A DNA stretch of 63,620 nucleotides, from NCBI RefSeq assembly GCF_009296165.1, contig NZ_VUAZ01000124.1:1-63620 (forward strand), written 5' to 3'. Below, in pieces: positions 47,466-56,686 of this stretch. The stretch is from Pseudomonas kitaguniensis (lineage in GTDB: Bacteria > Pseudomonadota > Gammaproteobacteria > Pseudomonadales > Pseudomonadaceae). A model generated the notes under the pieces. The model did no database searches. It was given only the letters and a program-made list of their open reading frames with translations, and was not told the DNA's origin. The position numbers and the translations under genes were made by a program. How positions within the stretch are numbered: position 1 is the stretch's first letter; every line of letters begins with the position of its first letter.

Positions 47466-47574
47466 CCCTTACCCCGTACTCATGAACAAAAGCGGCCGAT
47501 TATAGCGATCCGCCAGCCAAGGCGCTCGGGTATACTTCGCGCTTCTTTTATAGTTCCTCGGGAAGAAGCCTGCG

Positions 47575-48906
47575 ATGACCCCCACTGCCGCCCCGCTCGA
47601 CGTGTTGCTGCTGCCCACCTGGCTGGTACCTGTCGAACCCGCTGGCGTGGTACTCAAGGAGCATGGCCTGGGCATTCGCGATGGGTGCATTGCGTTCATC
47701 GGGCCGCGCGCCGCGGCCTTGAAGCTCGCCGCCAACGAGGTGCGCGAGCTGCCGGGCATGCTGCTCAGCCCCGGCCTGATCAACGCCCACGGGCATGCGG
47801 CGATGAGCCTGTTTCGCGGCCTGGCCGATGACCTGCCGCTGATGACCTGGCTCGAAAAGCACATCTGGCCCGCCGAGGCCAAGTGGGTCGATGAAGCCTT
47901 CGTGCGCGACGGCACTGACCTGGCCATCGCCGAGCAGCTAAAAGGTGGCATCACCTGCTTCAGTGACATGTACTTCTACCCCAAGGTCGCCAGCGACTGC
48001 GTACACAATAGCGGCATGCGCGCGCAGATCGCGATCCCTATCCTCGACTTCCCGATTCCCGGCGCGAGCACGGCCGACGAGTCGATTCGCCAGGGCATCG
48101 AGCTGTTCGGCGACCTCAAGCACCACCCACGCATCAAAATCACCTTCGGCCCCCACGCGCCGTACACCGTGTGCGATGCCAACCTCGAAAAAATCCGTGT
48201 GATCGCCGAAGAACTCGACGCGGCGATTCACATGCACGTGCACGAAACCGCCTCTGAAGTGCAGCAAGCCGTGGAGCAAACCGGTGAGCGCCCACTCGCG
48301 CGCCTGGGCCGCCTTGGCTTGCTGGGCCCACGCTTCCAGGCCGTGCACATGACCCAAATCAGCGAGGACGACCTGGCGTTACTGGTAGAAAGCAACACCA
48401 GCGTTATTCATTGCCCGGAGTCCAACCTGAAACTCGCCAGCGGCTTCTGCCCGGTGGAGCGTTTGTGGCAGGCAGGGGTCAATGTGGCGATCGGCACCGA
48501 TGGCGCGGCCAGCAACAATGACCTCGACCTGTTGGGCGAAACCCGTACCGCCGCGATGCTGGCCAAAGCCGTCGCCGGCTCGGCCACAGCCCTCGACGCC
48601 CACCGCGCGCTGCGCATGGCTACGCTCAATGGTGCGCGCGCCATGGGCCTGGAAAGCCAGATTGGCTCGTTGGAGGTCGGCAAGGCCGCCGATATGGTGG
48701 CGTTTGATTTGTCGGGGCTGGCGCAACAACCGATCTACGACCCGGTCTCACAACTTATATATGCCACCGGACGCGATTGCGTGAAACACCTTTGGGTCGC
48801 CGGCAAGCAGTTGCTCGACAACCGGCAATTGACCCGCATGGATGAACCCCAGTTGACCGCCACGGCCATTGCCTGGGGCCAACGCATCAGCGGGCACAGC
48901 GAATAA
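47575..48906 (+). CDS. mtaD: TRZ/ATZ-family hydrolase, 5'-methylthioadenosine/S-adenosylhomocysteine deaminase
   Basis: A 443-residue metal-dependent amidohydrolase. Metal ligands are visible in NAHGHAAMSLFRG, HMHVHETASEV, VHMTQISEDD and IGTDGAASNNDLDL. It deaminates methylthioadenosine to methylthioinosine, the route pseudomonads use before phosphorolysis and MtnA. It is divergent from mtnA and followed by ubiG 63 bases downstream. Confidence 0.9.
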   Translation: MTPTAAPLDVLLLPTWLVPVEPAGVVLKEHGLGIRDGCIAFIGPRAAALKLAANEVRELPGMLLSPGLINAHGHAAMSLFRGLADDLPLMTWLEKHIWPAEAKWVDEAFVRDGTDLAIAEQLKGGITCFSDMYFYPKVASDCVHNSGMRAQIAIPILDFPIPGASTADESIRQGIELFGDLKHHPRIKITFGPHAPYTVCDANLEKIRVIAEELDAAIHMHVHETASEVQQAVEQTGERPLARLGRLGLLGPRFQAVHMTQISEDDLALLVESNTSVIHCPESNLKLASGFCPVERLWQAGVNVAIGTDGAASNNDLDLLGETRTAAMLAKAVAGSATALDAHRALRMATLNGARAMGLESQIGSLEVGKAADMVAFDLSGLAQQPIYDPVSQLIYATGRDCVKHLWVAGKQLLDNRQLTRMDEPQLTATAIAWGQRISGHSE

Positions 48907-48969
48907 CGCAGGTGTTGAAACCACGCTTCGACACCTGCAAACCGATTTATCAGATTTAGAGGATTCACC

Positions 48970-49668
48970 ATGAGCAACGTCGACCACGCCGAAATCGCCA
49001 AATTCGAAGCCTTGGCGCACCGCTGGTGGGACCGCGAAAGCGAGTTCAAACCGCTGCACGACATCAACCCGCTGCGGGTCAACTGGATTGACGAACGCGT
49101 CAACCTCGCCGGCAAGAAGGTACTCGACGTCGGCTGCGGCGGCGGCATCCTCAGCGAAGCCATGGCCCAGCGCGGCGCCAGCGTAATGGGCATCGACATG
49201 GGCGAAGCGCCACTGGCGGTGGCGCAATTGCACCAGTTGGAATCCGGCGTGAACGTTGAGTATCGCCAGATCACCGCCGAAGACCTCGCCATCGAATTGC
49301 CGGAACAGTTCGACGTGGTCACGTGCCTCGAAATGCTCGAACACGTGCCAGACCCGTCGTCAGTCATCCGCGCGTGCTTTCGCATGGTCAAGCCGGGCGG
49401 CCAAGTGTTCTTTTCTACCATCAACCGCAACCCCAAGGCTTACCTGTTCGCGATCATCGGCGCTGAATACATCATGAAGTTGCTGCCGCGCGGCACGCAT
49501 GACTTCAAAAAATTCATCCGCCCAAGCGAGCTGGGCGCCTGGAGCCGTCAGGCCGGGCTGACCGTCAAAGACATCATCGGCCTGACCTACAACCCGCTGA
49601 CCAAGCATTACAAGCTGGCCAGCGACGTTGACGTCAACTACATGATCCAGACCCTGCGCGAGGAGTAA
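48970..49668 (+). CDS. ubiG: Ubiquinone biosynthesis O-methyltransferase UbiG
   Basis: A 232-residue class I SAM methyltransferase: FEALAHRWWDRESEFKPLH, KVLDVGCGGGILSEAMA (motif I), VTCLEMLEHVPDP and GTHDFKKFIRPSEL. It methylates both hydroxyls during ubiquinone synthesis. The next gene begins 4 bases later, giving a tight operon. Confidence 0.96.
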   Translation: MSNVDHAEIAKFEALAHRWWDRESEFKPLHDINPLRVNWIDERVNLAGKKVLDVGCGGGILSEAMAQRGASVMGIDMGEAPLAVAQLHQLESGVNVEYRQITAEDLAIELPEQFDVVTCLEMLEHVPDPSSVIRACFRMVKPGGQVFFSTINRNPKAYLFAIIGAEYIMKLLPRGTHDFKKFIRPSELGAWSRQAGLTVKDIIGLTYNPLTKHYKLASDVDVNYMIQTLREE

Positions 49669-49672
49669 GCCT

Positions 49673-50344
49673 GTGAAGTTGCGAGCGGTTCTCTTCGATA
49701 TGGACGGTACGCTACTCGACACCGCGCCGGACTTTATCGCGATCTGCCAGGCCATGCGTGCAGACCGTGGCCTGGCGCCGATCAACGACCAGCACATCCG
49801 CGATGAAATCTCCGGCGGCGCACGCGCAATGGTTGCCGTGACCTTCTCGATGGACCCGGAGTCACCCGGCTTTGAAGCGCTGCGCGAGGAGTTTCTGGAG
49901 CGTTACCTCAAAGGCTGCGCGATCCACAGCAAGCTGTTCGACGGCATGGCCGAGTTGCTCGAAGACATCGAGAAAGCCAACCTGGTCTGGGGCGTGGTCA
50001 CCAACAAGCCGCTGCGTTTTGCCGAGCCGATCATGCAGCAGTTGGGCCTGGCCGAGCGCTCGGCGCTGTTGATTTGCCCTGATCACGTGAAGAACAGCAA
50101 GCCCGACCCGGAGCCGCTGATTCTGGCGTGCAAAATGCTCGGCCTCGACCCGGCCAGCGTGTTGTTCGTGGGCGATGACCTGCGCGACATCGAGTCCGGT
50201 CGCGACGCCGGCACCCGCACCGCAGCGGTGACTTTTGGCTACATCCACCCGGACGACAACCCGCGCCACTGGGGCGCCGATGTGGTGGTGGACCACCCGC
50301 TGGAACTGCGCAAGGTGCTGGATAACGCACTGTGCAGTTGCTGA
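49673..50344 (+). CDS. mupP: MupP, N-acetylmuramic acid 6-phosphate phosphatase (HAD family)
   Basis: A 223-residue HAD hydrolase: nucleophile LFDMDGTLLDTAPD, motif II VVTNKPLR, motif III KPDPEP and acidic VGDDLRDIESG. A phosphoglycolate phosphatase-like fold; the gene at this place after ubiG in Pseudomonas is MupP, which acts in cell-wall sugar recycling. The start is GTG 49673. Confidence 0.88.
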   Translation: MKLRAVLFDMDGTLLDTAPDFIAICQAMRADRGLAPINDQHIRDEISGGARAMVAVTFSMDPESPGFEALREEFLERYLKGCAIHSKLFDGMAELLEDIEKANLVWGVVTNKPLRFAEPIMQQLGLAERSALLICPDHVKNSKPDPEPLILACKMLGLDPASVLFVGDDLRDIESGRDAGTRTAAVTFGYIHPDDNPRHWGADVVVDHPLELRKVLDNALCSC

Positions 50345-50445
50345 GTGCTCACGGGGCTTAATGACAGATGAAGATCCCCCACAGGGGATTCGTAGTGTTT
50401 TCAAGTTCGTTGCTGGCAACCCACTGAGTTTTGTCGAGGTTATGT

Positions 50446-51186
50446 ATGTTTGATTACTCCGCACGTCCAGAACTGCTCAAAGGCCGGGTGATTCTGGTGA
50501 CCGGTGCCGGGCGCGGGATTGGCGCGGCGGCGGCGAAAACCTATGCCGCGCATGGCGCCACCGTGCTGTTGCTGGGCAAGACCGAGGCCAACCTGGCTCA
50601 GGTGTATGACGAGATCGAAGCGGCCGGCCAGCCACAACCGGTGGTGATTCCATTCAACCTGGAGACCGCCCTGCCGCATCAATATGATGAACTGGCAGCG
50701 ATGATCGAAAAGGCCTTCGGCCGCCTCGACGGCCTGCTGCACAACGCCTCGATCATCGGCCCACGCACGCCGATCGAGCAGTTGTCCGGTGAGAATTTCA
50801 TGCGGGTGATGCACGTCAACGTCAACGCGATGTTCATGCTGACCAACACCTTGCTGCCGCTGCTCAAGCTGTCTCAGGATGCGTCGGTGGTGTTCACCTC
50901 CAGCAGCGTCGGGCGCAAGGGCCGTGCGTATTGGGGCGCTTATGGCGTGTCGAAGTTTGCCACCGAAGGCCTGATGCAAACCCTGGCCGATGAGCTGGAC
51001 GAGGTGGCGTCGGTTCGCGCCAACAGCATCAATCCGGGTGGCACACGCACCAGCATGCGCGCCCAGGCGTACCCCGGTGAAAACCCGATGGAAAGGCCGG
51101 CGCCGGAAGAGATCATGCCGGTGTACCTGTACCTGATGGGGCCGGACAGCACCGGCATCAATGGGCAGGCGTTTGATGCGCAATAA
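50446..51186 (+). CDS. yciK: YciK-like short-chain dehydrogenase
   Basis: A 246-residue SDR: cofactor motif LVTGAGRGIGAAAAKTYA, active site Ser (TSSSVG) and YGVSKFATEG with Tyr and Lys. Close to E. coli YciK; the natural substrate is unknown. The start is set at MFDYSARP with GAGG upstream. It is the last gene of the ubiG-mupP group, followed by a REP pair. Confidence 0.9.
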   Translation: MFDYSARPELLKGRVILVTGAGRGIGAAAAKTYAAHGATVLLLGKTEANLAQVYDEIEAAGQPQPVVIPFNLETALPHQYDELAAMIEKAFGRLDGLLHNASIIGPRTPIEQLSGENFMRVMHVNVNAMFMLTNTLLPLLKLSQDASVVFTSSSVGRKGRAYWGAYGVSKFATEGLMQTLADELDEVASVRANSINPGGTRTSMRAQAYPGENPMERPAPEEIMPVYLYLMGPDSTGINGQAFDAQ

Positions 51187-51228
51187 AAACTGACACAGCG
51201 CTCATCAAACGACAAATAAGCTATTCCC

Positions 51229-51318
51229 TGTGGGCGCGGGCTTGCTCGCGATTACGCTGTGCCAAATAAGTATTTTTTCAACTGACACAGCGCAATCGCG
51301 AGCAAGCCCGCTCCCACA
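51229..51318 (+). repeat. REP element pair (inverted)
   Basis: A forward copy at 51229-51253 and a reverse copy at 51294-51318, separated by an AT-rich loop. Between the convergent yciK and binding-protein genes. The inner flanks 'gctgtgcc' / 'tgacacagc' extend the symmetry. Confidence 0.85.
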
Positions 51319-51410
51319 AAAAGCAGACGTGCTGAGTATGCAAAAGTCGCTTTTGATCTGATAAGCGCCGCGTTAAACCGGGATGGCCGTATTGCAGCGC
51401 TGTTGGGATC

Positions 51411-52925
51411 TTAGTTTTTGACCACGTCTTCCAGGGTGAAACGGCCCAATGGGTTCTGCAGGAAATTGCTCACATTCTTGCGAGAGATGTTGATGTAGGG
51501 GCTGTAGTACAAGTCGATCCAGTTCACGTCCTGTTTCGCCAGTTTCTGCAGCTCGACATACATCTGCTCACGCTTCACCGGGTCGGCCTCGATGCGTGCC
51601 GCCGTCACCAGCGCCTTGACCTTGTCGTTCTTGTAACGGGTCATGTAGTTCTGGTTGGTGTCGTGGCCCAACACGAAGGTGGTCTTCTGGTCCGGGTCGA
51701 GAATATCGTTGGTCCAGTACATCACCGAAATATCGTACTCACCGTCCACCAGCATCTGCCAGCTTTGGGTCGGGTCAACCTTCTGCAAGTTGGCGGTTAC
51801 GCCGACCTTGGCCAACTGGTCCTTGATGATCACCGCAATCTGCTCGTCGGCCTCGTTGCCGGCGTTAACCACGTAGTTGAGCTTCAAGTCCTGCGCACCG
51901 GCAGCGGCCAACAGCTTCTTGGCGGCCGCGGGGTCATACGGGCGTTGCAGGTTGTTGGCGTAGTGGTACAGCGAACCTTTGGGAATGTAGGAATAGGCCA
52001 CGGTGCCCTGACCGTACGTGGCGGTCTTGACCAGCGATTGTTTGTCGATGGCCATGTCCAACGCTTCACGCACTTCCTGTTTGGCCAGCAGGCCATGGGC
52101 GTGGTTGATCAGCAAGTGGTCTTCACGGGTGGACGGGTCGGCGTGGATCACCACGTTCTGGTCTTTTTTCAGCTCTTCTACACGCGAAAACGGTACAAAG
52201 ATCGCTGTGTCGAGTTCGTTGTTCTGCACCATACGCATGCGCGTATTGTCGTCGGTCACCGACACCCATTCCACGCCATCCAGGCTCACGTTCTTGGCCT
52301 GCCAGAAGTTCGGGTTCTTCTTGAGGATGACGCGGTCACCCTTGCGCCATTCCTCCACGGTAAACGCGCCGGAGGTCACCGGGTTTTCCGAGTAGGCGTC
52401 TTCGCCCATCTTGGTCATGGCTTTTTCCGACAGGATCGACACCGTCGGCGAGGCCAATTGCGAGAGGAACGCCACTGCCGGGGTTTTCAGGGTGACCACC
52501 AGGGTTTGCGGGTCGCTGGCCATCGCGGTGCTGATCAGGCTGAACGGGTCGCTCCACAGCGAGGCCTTGTTGTCGCGGATACGCAACAGGCTGAACGCGG
52601 CGTCTTCGGCGGTAATCGGCGAACCGTCGGAGAACTTCGCATCGCGCAGTTTAAAGGTGTAGGTCAGGCCGTCCGCAGAAATCTCCCAGCTTTGTGCCAG
52701 GCCCGGTTCCATCTTCGTGCCCAGGTTGTCCACGCGTACCAGCGTGTCGTAGACGTTGGCGAACACCCATGTGTCGCGGTTCTGCGCACTTTTGATCGGG
52801 TCAAAGGTGGTGCTGTCTTCACGGCAACCGATGGTCAACACGCCGGCGGCGTTCGCCAACCCGGCGGTGAGCGACCAGGCGGTCAATGTAACGGCGGCGA
52901 GCAATTTCAAGTGACGGGATTGCAT
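51411..52925 (-). CDS. ABC transporter periplasmic binding protein, peptide/opine family (SBP_bac_5)
   Basis: A 504-residue secreted protein with a signal peptide (MQSRHLKLLAAVTLTAWSLT, cleavage near ANAAG). Family 5 marks are STTFDPIKSAQNRD, LAQSWEISADGLTYTFKLR and KFSDGSPITAEDAAFSLLRI, then a long mature domain. It should capture peptides or small amine-type ligands and hand them to the two permeases. Last gene of the pip-led operon, 35 bases after the second ATPase; it may be made in excess of the membrane parts. Confidence 0.9.
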   Translation of the reverse strand: MQSRHLKLLAAVTLTAWSLTAGLANAAGVLTIGCREDSTTFDPIKSAQNRDTWVFANVYDTLVRVDNLGTKMEPGLAQSWEISADGLTYTFKLRDAKFSDGSPITAEDAAFSLLRIRDNKASLWSDPFSLISTAMASDPQTLVVTLKTPAVAFLSQLASPTVSILSEKAMTKMGEDAYSENPVTSGAFTVEEWRKGDRVILKKNPNFWQAKNVSLDGVEWVSVTDDNTRMRMVQNNELDTAIFVPFSRVEELKKDQNVVIHADPSTREDHLLINHAHGLLAKQEVREALDMAIDKQSLVKTATYGQGTVAYSYIPKGSLYHYANNLQRPYDPAAAKKLLAAAGAQDLKLNYVVNAGNEADEQIAVIIKDQLAKVGVTANLQKVDPTQSWQMLVDGEYDISVMYWTNDILDPDQKTTFVLGHDTNQNYMTRYKNDKVKALVTAARIEADPVKREQMYVELQKLAKQDVNWIDLYYSPYINISRKNVSNFLQNPLGRFTLEDVVKN

Positions 52926-52960
52926 GTCATAACTCCTTGTCTATGAATGGCAGAAATGGG

Positions 52961-53932
52961 TCAAAGCAAAGGCTCTTCAAGCACGCAACTGTACCGATGC
53001 TCGTGCAGGAAATGGGTCGGCGGCAACACCACGGAACACATGCTCCGGGCGTGTCGGCAGCGTGGGTGAAAGGCGCAGCCTGTGGGCAAATTCAGCGGGC
53101 TCGGCGGCTCACCGGGCAATGGCTGCGCAGGCAAGCGCCGGTGTGGGTCGATCTCGGGAATCGCTTCGATCAACGCTGCCGTATACGGATGGCGCGGTGC
53201 GGTAAATACCGCCTCCACCGGCCCCTCTTCAACAATTTTGCCCAAGTACATCACCGCCACGCGGTCGCACAGGCGACGCACGATAGCCAAGTCATGCGCG
53301 ATAAACAGGATGGCCAGGTTCATGCGCTGTTGCAGTTCCAGCAACAGGTTGATGATCTGGCCCTGGATCGACACGTCCAGCGCCGCCACGCATTCATCGG
53401 CAATGATCAAGCGCGGCTCCACCGCCAGCGCCCGCGCGATGCCGACGCGCTGGCACTGGCCGCCGCTCAGGGAGCCGGGTTTGCGGCTGGCCAACTCAGG
53501 GCGCAGGCCCACCAATTCGAGCAGCTCAACCACGCGGGCGGGGATTTGCTGCGGGGCGACTTTGCGCTGTACGCGTAATACTTCGGCGAGGGTTTCACCC
53601 AGAGTCTGGCGCGGGTTCAGCGCCGCATACGGGTCCTGGAAAATCATCGCAGTTTCGTGGCGCAGGCGGGCGATATCGATGCTGCTGCCGTGGGCCATGT
53701 CGACACCGTCAAACAACACTTGCCCGGCGCTGATCGGGTTGAGGTGCAAAATCGCTCGACCGAGGGTGCTTTTGCCGCTGCCGGACTCACCGACCAACCC
53801 CAGGGTTTGACCCGCCGCGAGGTTCAGCGACACACCGTTGACCGCCCTCACCCACTGTTTGTTGAGGCCGAACAGGCCGCTGCCGGACGCCGCAAAACGC
53901 ACCTCAAGGTCCTTGATCTGCAACAGGCTCAT
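52961..53932 (-). CDS. ABC transporter ATPase (DppF/OppF type)
   Basis: A 323-residue ATPase: Walker A GLVGESGSGKSTLGRA, signature LSGGQCQRVGIARAL (Gln-Cys replacing the usual Gln-Gln or Gln-Arg), Walker B LIIADECVAALDVS, and the C-terminal oligopeptide-type Cys region (CAFHPRCRHARSMC). The start is ATG 53932, overlapping the previous ATPase gene by four bases. Pairs with the DppD-like subunit. The Cys in WalkerB DECVAALD, usually P/T or V, is common in this subunit. Confidence 0.92.
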   Translation of the reverse strand: MSLLQIKDLEVRFAASGSGLFGLNKQWVRAVNGVSLNLAAGQTLGLVGESGSGKSTLGRAILHLNPISAGQVLFDGVDMAHGSSIDIARLRHETAMIFQDPYAALNPRQTLGETLAEVLRVQRKVAPQQIPARVVELLELVGLRPELASRKPGSLSGGQCQRVGIARALAVEPRLIIADECVAALDVSIQGQIINLLLELQQRMNLAILFIAHDLAIVRRLCDRVAVMYLGKIVEEGPVEAVFTAPRHPYTAALIEAIPEIDPHRRLPAQPLPGEPPSPLNLPTGCAFHPRCRHARSMCSVVLPPTHFLHEHRYSCVLEEPLL

Positions 53933-54885
53933 GGGCGAACTCCCAAGGGATAGTGGCAGGCCACCCGCGCGCCTTCCGGCAGCAGCTCGGTGCACACAGC
54001 GCCGACGTGCGGGCAGCGCGGGCTGAAGCGGCAACCGGCGGGCAGCGCATCCAGCAACGGCGGCTGGCCGGCAATCGTGCGCAGCAAGGCGTGGCCGCTG
54101 CTGTGCGCGGGCTGGCAATCGATCAGGCCCGCGGTGTACGGGTGTTGCGGATGCGCCAGCAGCGCATACTTGCTGCCGTGTTCGCACAGGCGCCCGGCGT
54201 ACATCACCGCGATGGAGTCGCAGGTTTGTGCGACCACGCCGAGGTCGTGGGTGATCATGATGATCGACAGGCCGCGCTGGTCGCGCAGGTCCAGCAACAG
54301 GCGCAGGATTTGCGCCTGCACCGTCACATCCAGCGCCGTGGTCGGCTCGTCGGCAATCAGCACTTTCGGGTTGCAGCCCAGCGCGACGGCGATCATCGCG
54401 CGTTGGCGCATGCCGCCGGAGAACTCGTGCGGGTAGTTATCGACACGCGCCTTGGGGTCGGGTATGCCGACCTGGCGCAGCACTTCGATGGCGTGCAGGC
54501 GCGCGTCTTTTTTCGACACGCCTTGGTGCAGGCGAATGCCCTCGGCGATCTGTTCGCCGATGCGCATCAGCGGGTCGAGATGGCTGCTGGGGTTCTGGAA
54601 GATCATGCCCAGTTGCCCGCCACGCACAGCGCGCATGCCGGCATCGCTGAGTGGCAGCAAATCCTGACCGGCCAGCCGCACCGCGCCGCCCTGCACGCGC
54701 AGATTGGGCGACGGCAGCAAGCGCATCAGCCCGCGACAGGCCATGGTTTTGCCCGAGCCGCTCTCGCCCACCAGGCCAAGGATTTCACCTTCGGCGAGGT
54801 CGAAGGACACCCGGTCCACCAGGGTCACATCGCGCCCGCTGTTGTTGGCAATCACGCTCAGGTCGCGCACTTCAAGCAGACTCAT
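53929..54885 (-). CDS. ABC transporter ATPase (DppD/OppD type)
   Basis: A 318-residue ATPase: Walker A LVGESGSGKTMACRG, Q-loop IFQNPSSHLDPLM, signature FSGGMRQRAMIAVAL, Walker B VLIADEPTTALDVT, and the C-terminal Cys cluster CRFSPRCPHVGAVC. The start is ATG 54885, overlapping the permease stop. Second of the two nucleotide-binding subunits. Confidence 0.93.
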   Translation of the reverse strand: MSLLEVRDLSVIANNSGRDVTLVDRVSFDLAEGEILGLVGESGSGKTMACRGLMRLLPSPNLRVQGGAVRLAGQDLLPLSDAGMRAVRGGQLGMIFQNPSSHLDPLMRIGEQIAEGIRLHQGVSKKDARLHAIEVLRQVGIPDPKARVDNYPHEFSGGMRQRAMIAVALGCNPKVLIADEPTTALDVTVQAQILRLLLDLRDQRGLSIIMITHDLGVVAQTCDSIAVMYAGRLCEHGSKYALLAHPQHPYTAGLIDCQPAHSSGHALLRTIAGQPPLLDALPAGCRFSPRCPHVGAVCTELLPEGARVACHYPLGVRP

Positions 54886-55739
54886 GAGCGGTCCCCCAGC
54901 ACTTGCGCCACACCGTCGGCAAGCAGGCTGAACCCCATGGCCAGGGTCACAATCGCCAGGCCGGGAAAGGTGCAGATCCACCACGCGGTGGTGATGAACG
55001 CCTGACCTTCGGCGACCATCGTGCCCCACTCGGCAGTCGGCGGTTGCACGCCCAGGCCAAGGTAGCTCACGGCGGCGCCATTGAGCAGCACCAGCACCGC
55101 GTCAGACATGGAAAACACAATCGAGCCGAACAGGGCGTTCGGCAACAAGTGCCGGAATAAAATGCGCCCATGGCCAAAACCCAGGCTCTTGGCCGCCAGC
55201 GCGAAGTCGCTTTCCTTGAGCACCAGGATTTGCGAGCGGATCAGCCGCGCATACGACACCCACCCGACCAACGCCATGGCGATATAAAAGCTCTTCAAGC
55301 CCGGCCCGAGGATGGCCATGATCGCCAGCATCAACACCAGGAACGGGAAGGCCAGGATCACGTCGATCACGCGCATGCAAACGCTGTCGAAACGCCCGCC
55401 GATGTAGCCCGAGACCGCACCGACAAAGGTGCCGATCATGAACGGGAAGATCACGCCAATGATGGCCAGTTGCAGGTCAACCCGCGCGCCCCAGATCACC
55501 CTGGAAAGAATATCCCGGCCGTAGTTATCCGTGCCAAATGGGTGGGCCAGGCTGGGTGCCAATAAATTCAAATCGGTGTGTTGGGCAATCGGGTCATACG
55601 GCGCAAGCCACGGCGCGAACAGCGCCAGGACGAACCACGCCGACAGGATCAACACGCCCCACGCGGCGGTCAGGCGGCCGTTGCGAAACCCAAAGCGCAG
55701 GCGCAAACGCCACGGGGCAATCAGCGGTCGGCTGCTCAT
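54882..55739 (-). CDS. ABC transporter permease (DppC type)
   Basis: A 285-residue membrane protein with five to six helices. A cytoplasmic start precedes WGVLILSAWFVLALFAPWLA, then HPFGTDNYGRDILSRVIWGA, the family motif, and the EAA-like loop (AKSLGFGHGRILFRHLLPNA). Overlaps the DppB-type gene by four bases. Confidence 0.92.
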   Translation of the reverse strand: MSSRPLIAPWRLRLRFGFRNGRLTAAWGVLILSAWFVLALFAPWLAPYDPIAQHTDLNLLAPSLAHPFGTDNYGRDILSRVIWGARVDLQLAIIGVIFPFMIGTFVGAVSGYIGGRFDSVCMRVIDVILAFPFLVLMLAIMAILGPGLKSFYIAMALVGWVSYARLIRSQILVLKESDFALAAKSLGFGHGRILFRHLLPNALFGSIVFSMSDAVLVLLNGAAVSYLGLGVQPPTAEWGTMVAEGQAFITTAWWICTFPGLAIVTLAMGFSLLADGVAQVLGDRS

Positions 55740-56683
55740 TGCATCTTCACCCGTGGGTCGAGCGCTACCGTCGCCACGTCGGCGACAAAGTTGACCACCA
55801 CCGTCGCGCAGGCCAACACCATGGCCACGCCCTGCACCACCATGTAATCGCGGGTAAAGATGCCGCGCACCAGCAACTGGCCGATGCCGGGAATCGCGAA
55901 CAGGCTTTCAATCACCACGGTGCCGCTGATCAGCCACCCAATGTTCACCGCCAACAGGTTAACCGCCGGCACCAGCGAGTTGGGCAACACATGGCGACGG
56001 AACACGGCAGCCTCCGATAACCCGCGCGCACGGGCGGCGGTGACGTGATCGGCCTGCAACTCCATCAACATGCTCGCGCGCAGGTTGCGCACCAGCACCG
56101 CCGACAGCGCGAGGGCGATGGTCAAACACGGCAGCACCATGTGGTGAGCCTTATCGACGAGGGTGCGCCCGTAGCCGGACACCGGGAACAGGCCCCATTG
56201 CACACTCAGCAACAAAATCAACATCAGGCCCAGCCAGAACGCCGGCATGCCCAGCCCGACCGTGGTGAACAACCGAATCAGCGTATCCGCCCAGCGGCCT
56301 TTATTGCGCGCCGCCAGCGTTGCCAGCGGCACCGCGATCAACAGCGCCAGCAGCACACTGCCGAGCACCAGCACCAGGGTCGGCTCGATGCGCGTGACGA
56401 TCAGCTTCAGCGCGTCAACCTTGTACAGCAACGATTGGCCGAGGTCGCCTTTAAGCAGGTTTTTGAGGAAGTAAAAATATTGCAGCCACAACGGCTGATC
56501 AAGGCCGTATTGGGCGCGAATTTTCAGCAACGCGTCTGGCGTGCTGCGCGAGCCCAACAGCGCACGCGCCGGGTCGCCGGGGATGGAACGCACCAGCACA
56601 AAGGTAATCAGGCTGATGCCAAACAGCACCGGCAGCAATTGCAGCGGCCGGGAAAGTACAAATCGGTAACGCGCCAGGTTCAT
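55736..56683 (-). CDS. ABC transporter permease (DppB type)
   Basis: A 315-residue membrane protein with six helices: PLQLLPVLFGISLITFVLVR, SIPGDPARALLG, and the loop 'TAARARGLSEAAVFRRHVLP' that contacts the ATPase. It begins three bases after the pip stop, so transporter and peptidase are co-transcribed. Confidence 0.92.
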   Translation of the reverse strand: MNLARYRFVLSRPLQLLPVLFGISLITFVLVRSIPGDPARALLGSRSTPDALLKIRAQYGLDQPLWLQYFYFLKNLLKGDLGQSLLYKVDALKLIVTRIEPTLVLVLGSVLLALLIAVPLATLAARNKGRWADTLIRLFTTVGLGMPAFWLGLMLILLLSVQWGLFPVSGYGRTLVDKAHHMVLPCLTIALALSAVLVRNLRASMLMELQADHVTAARARGLSEAAVFRRHVLPNSLVPAVNLLAVNIGWLISGTVVIESLFAIPGIGQLLVRGIFTRDYMVVQGVAMVLACATVVVNFVADVATVALDPRVKMQ

Positions 56684-56686
56684 CCG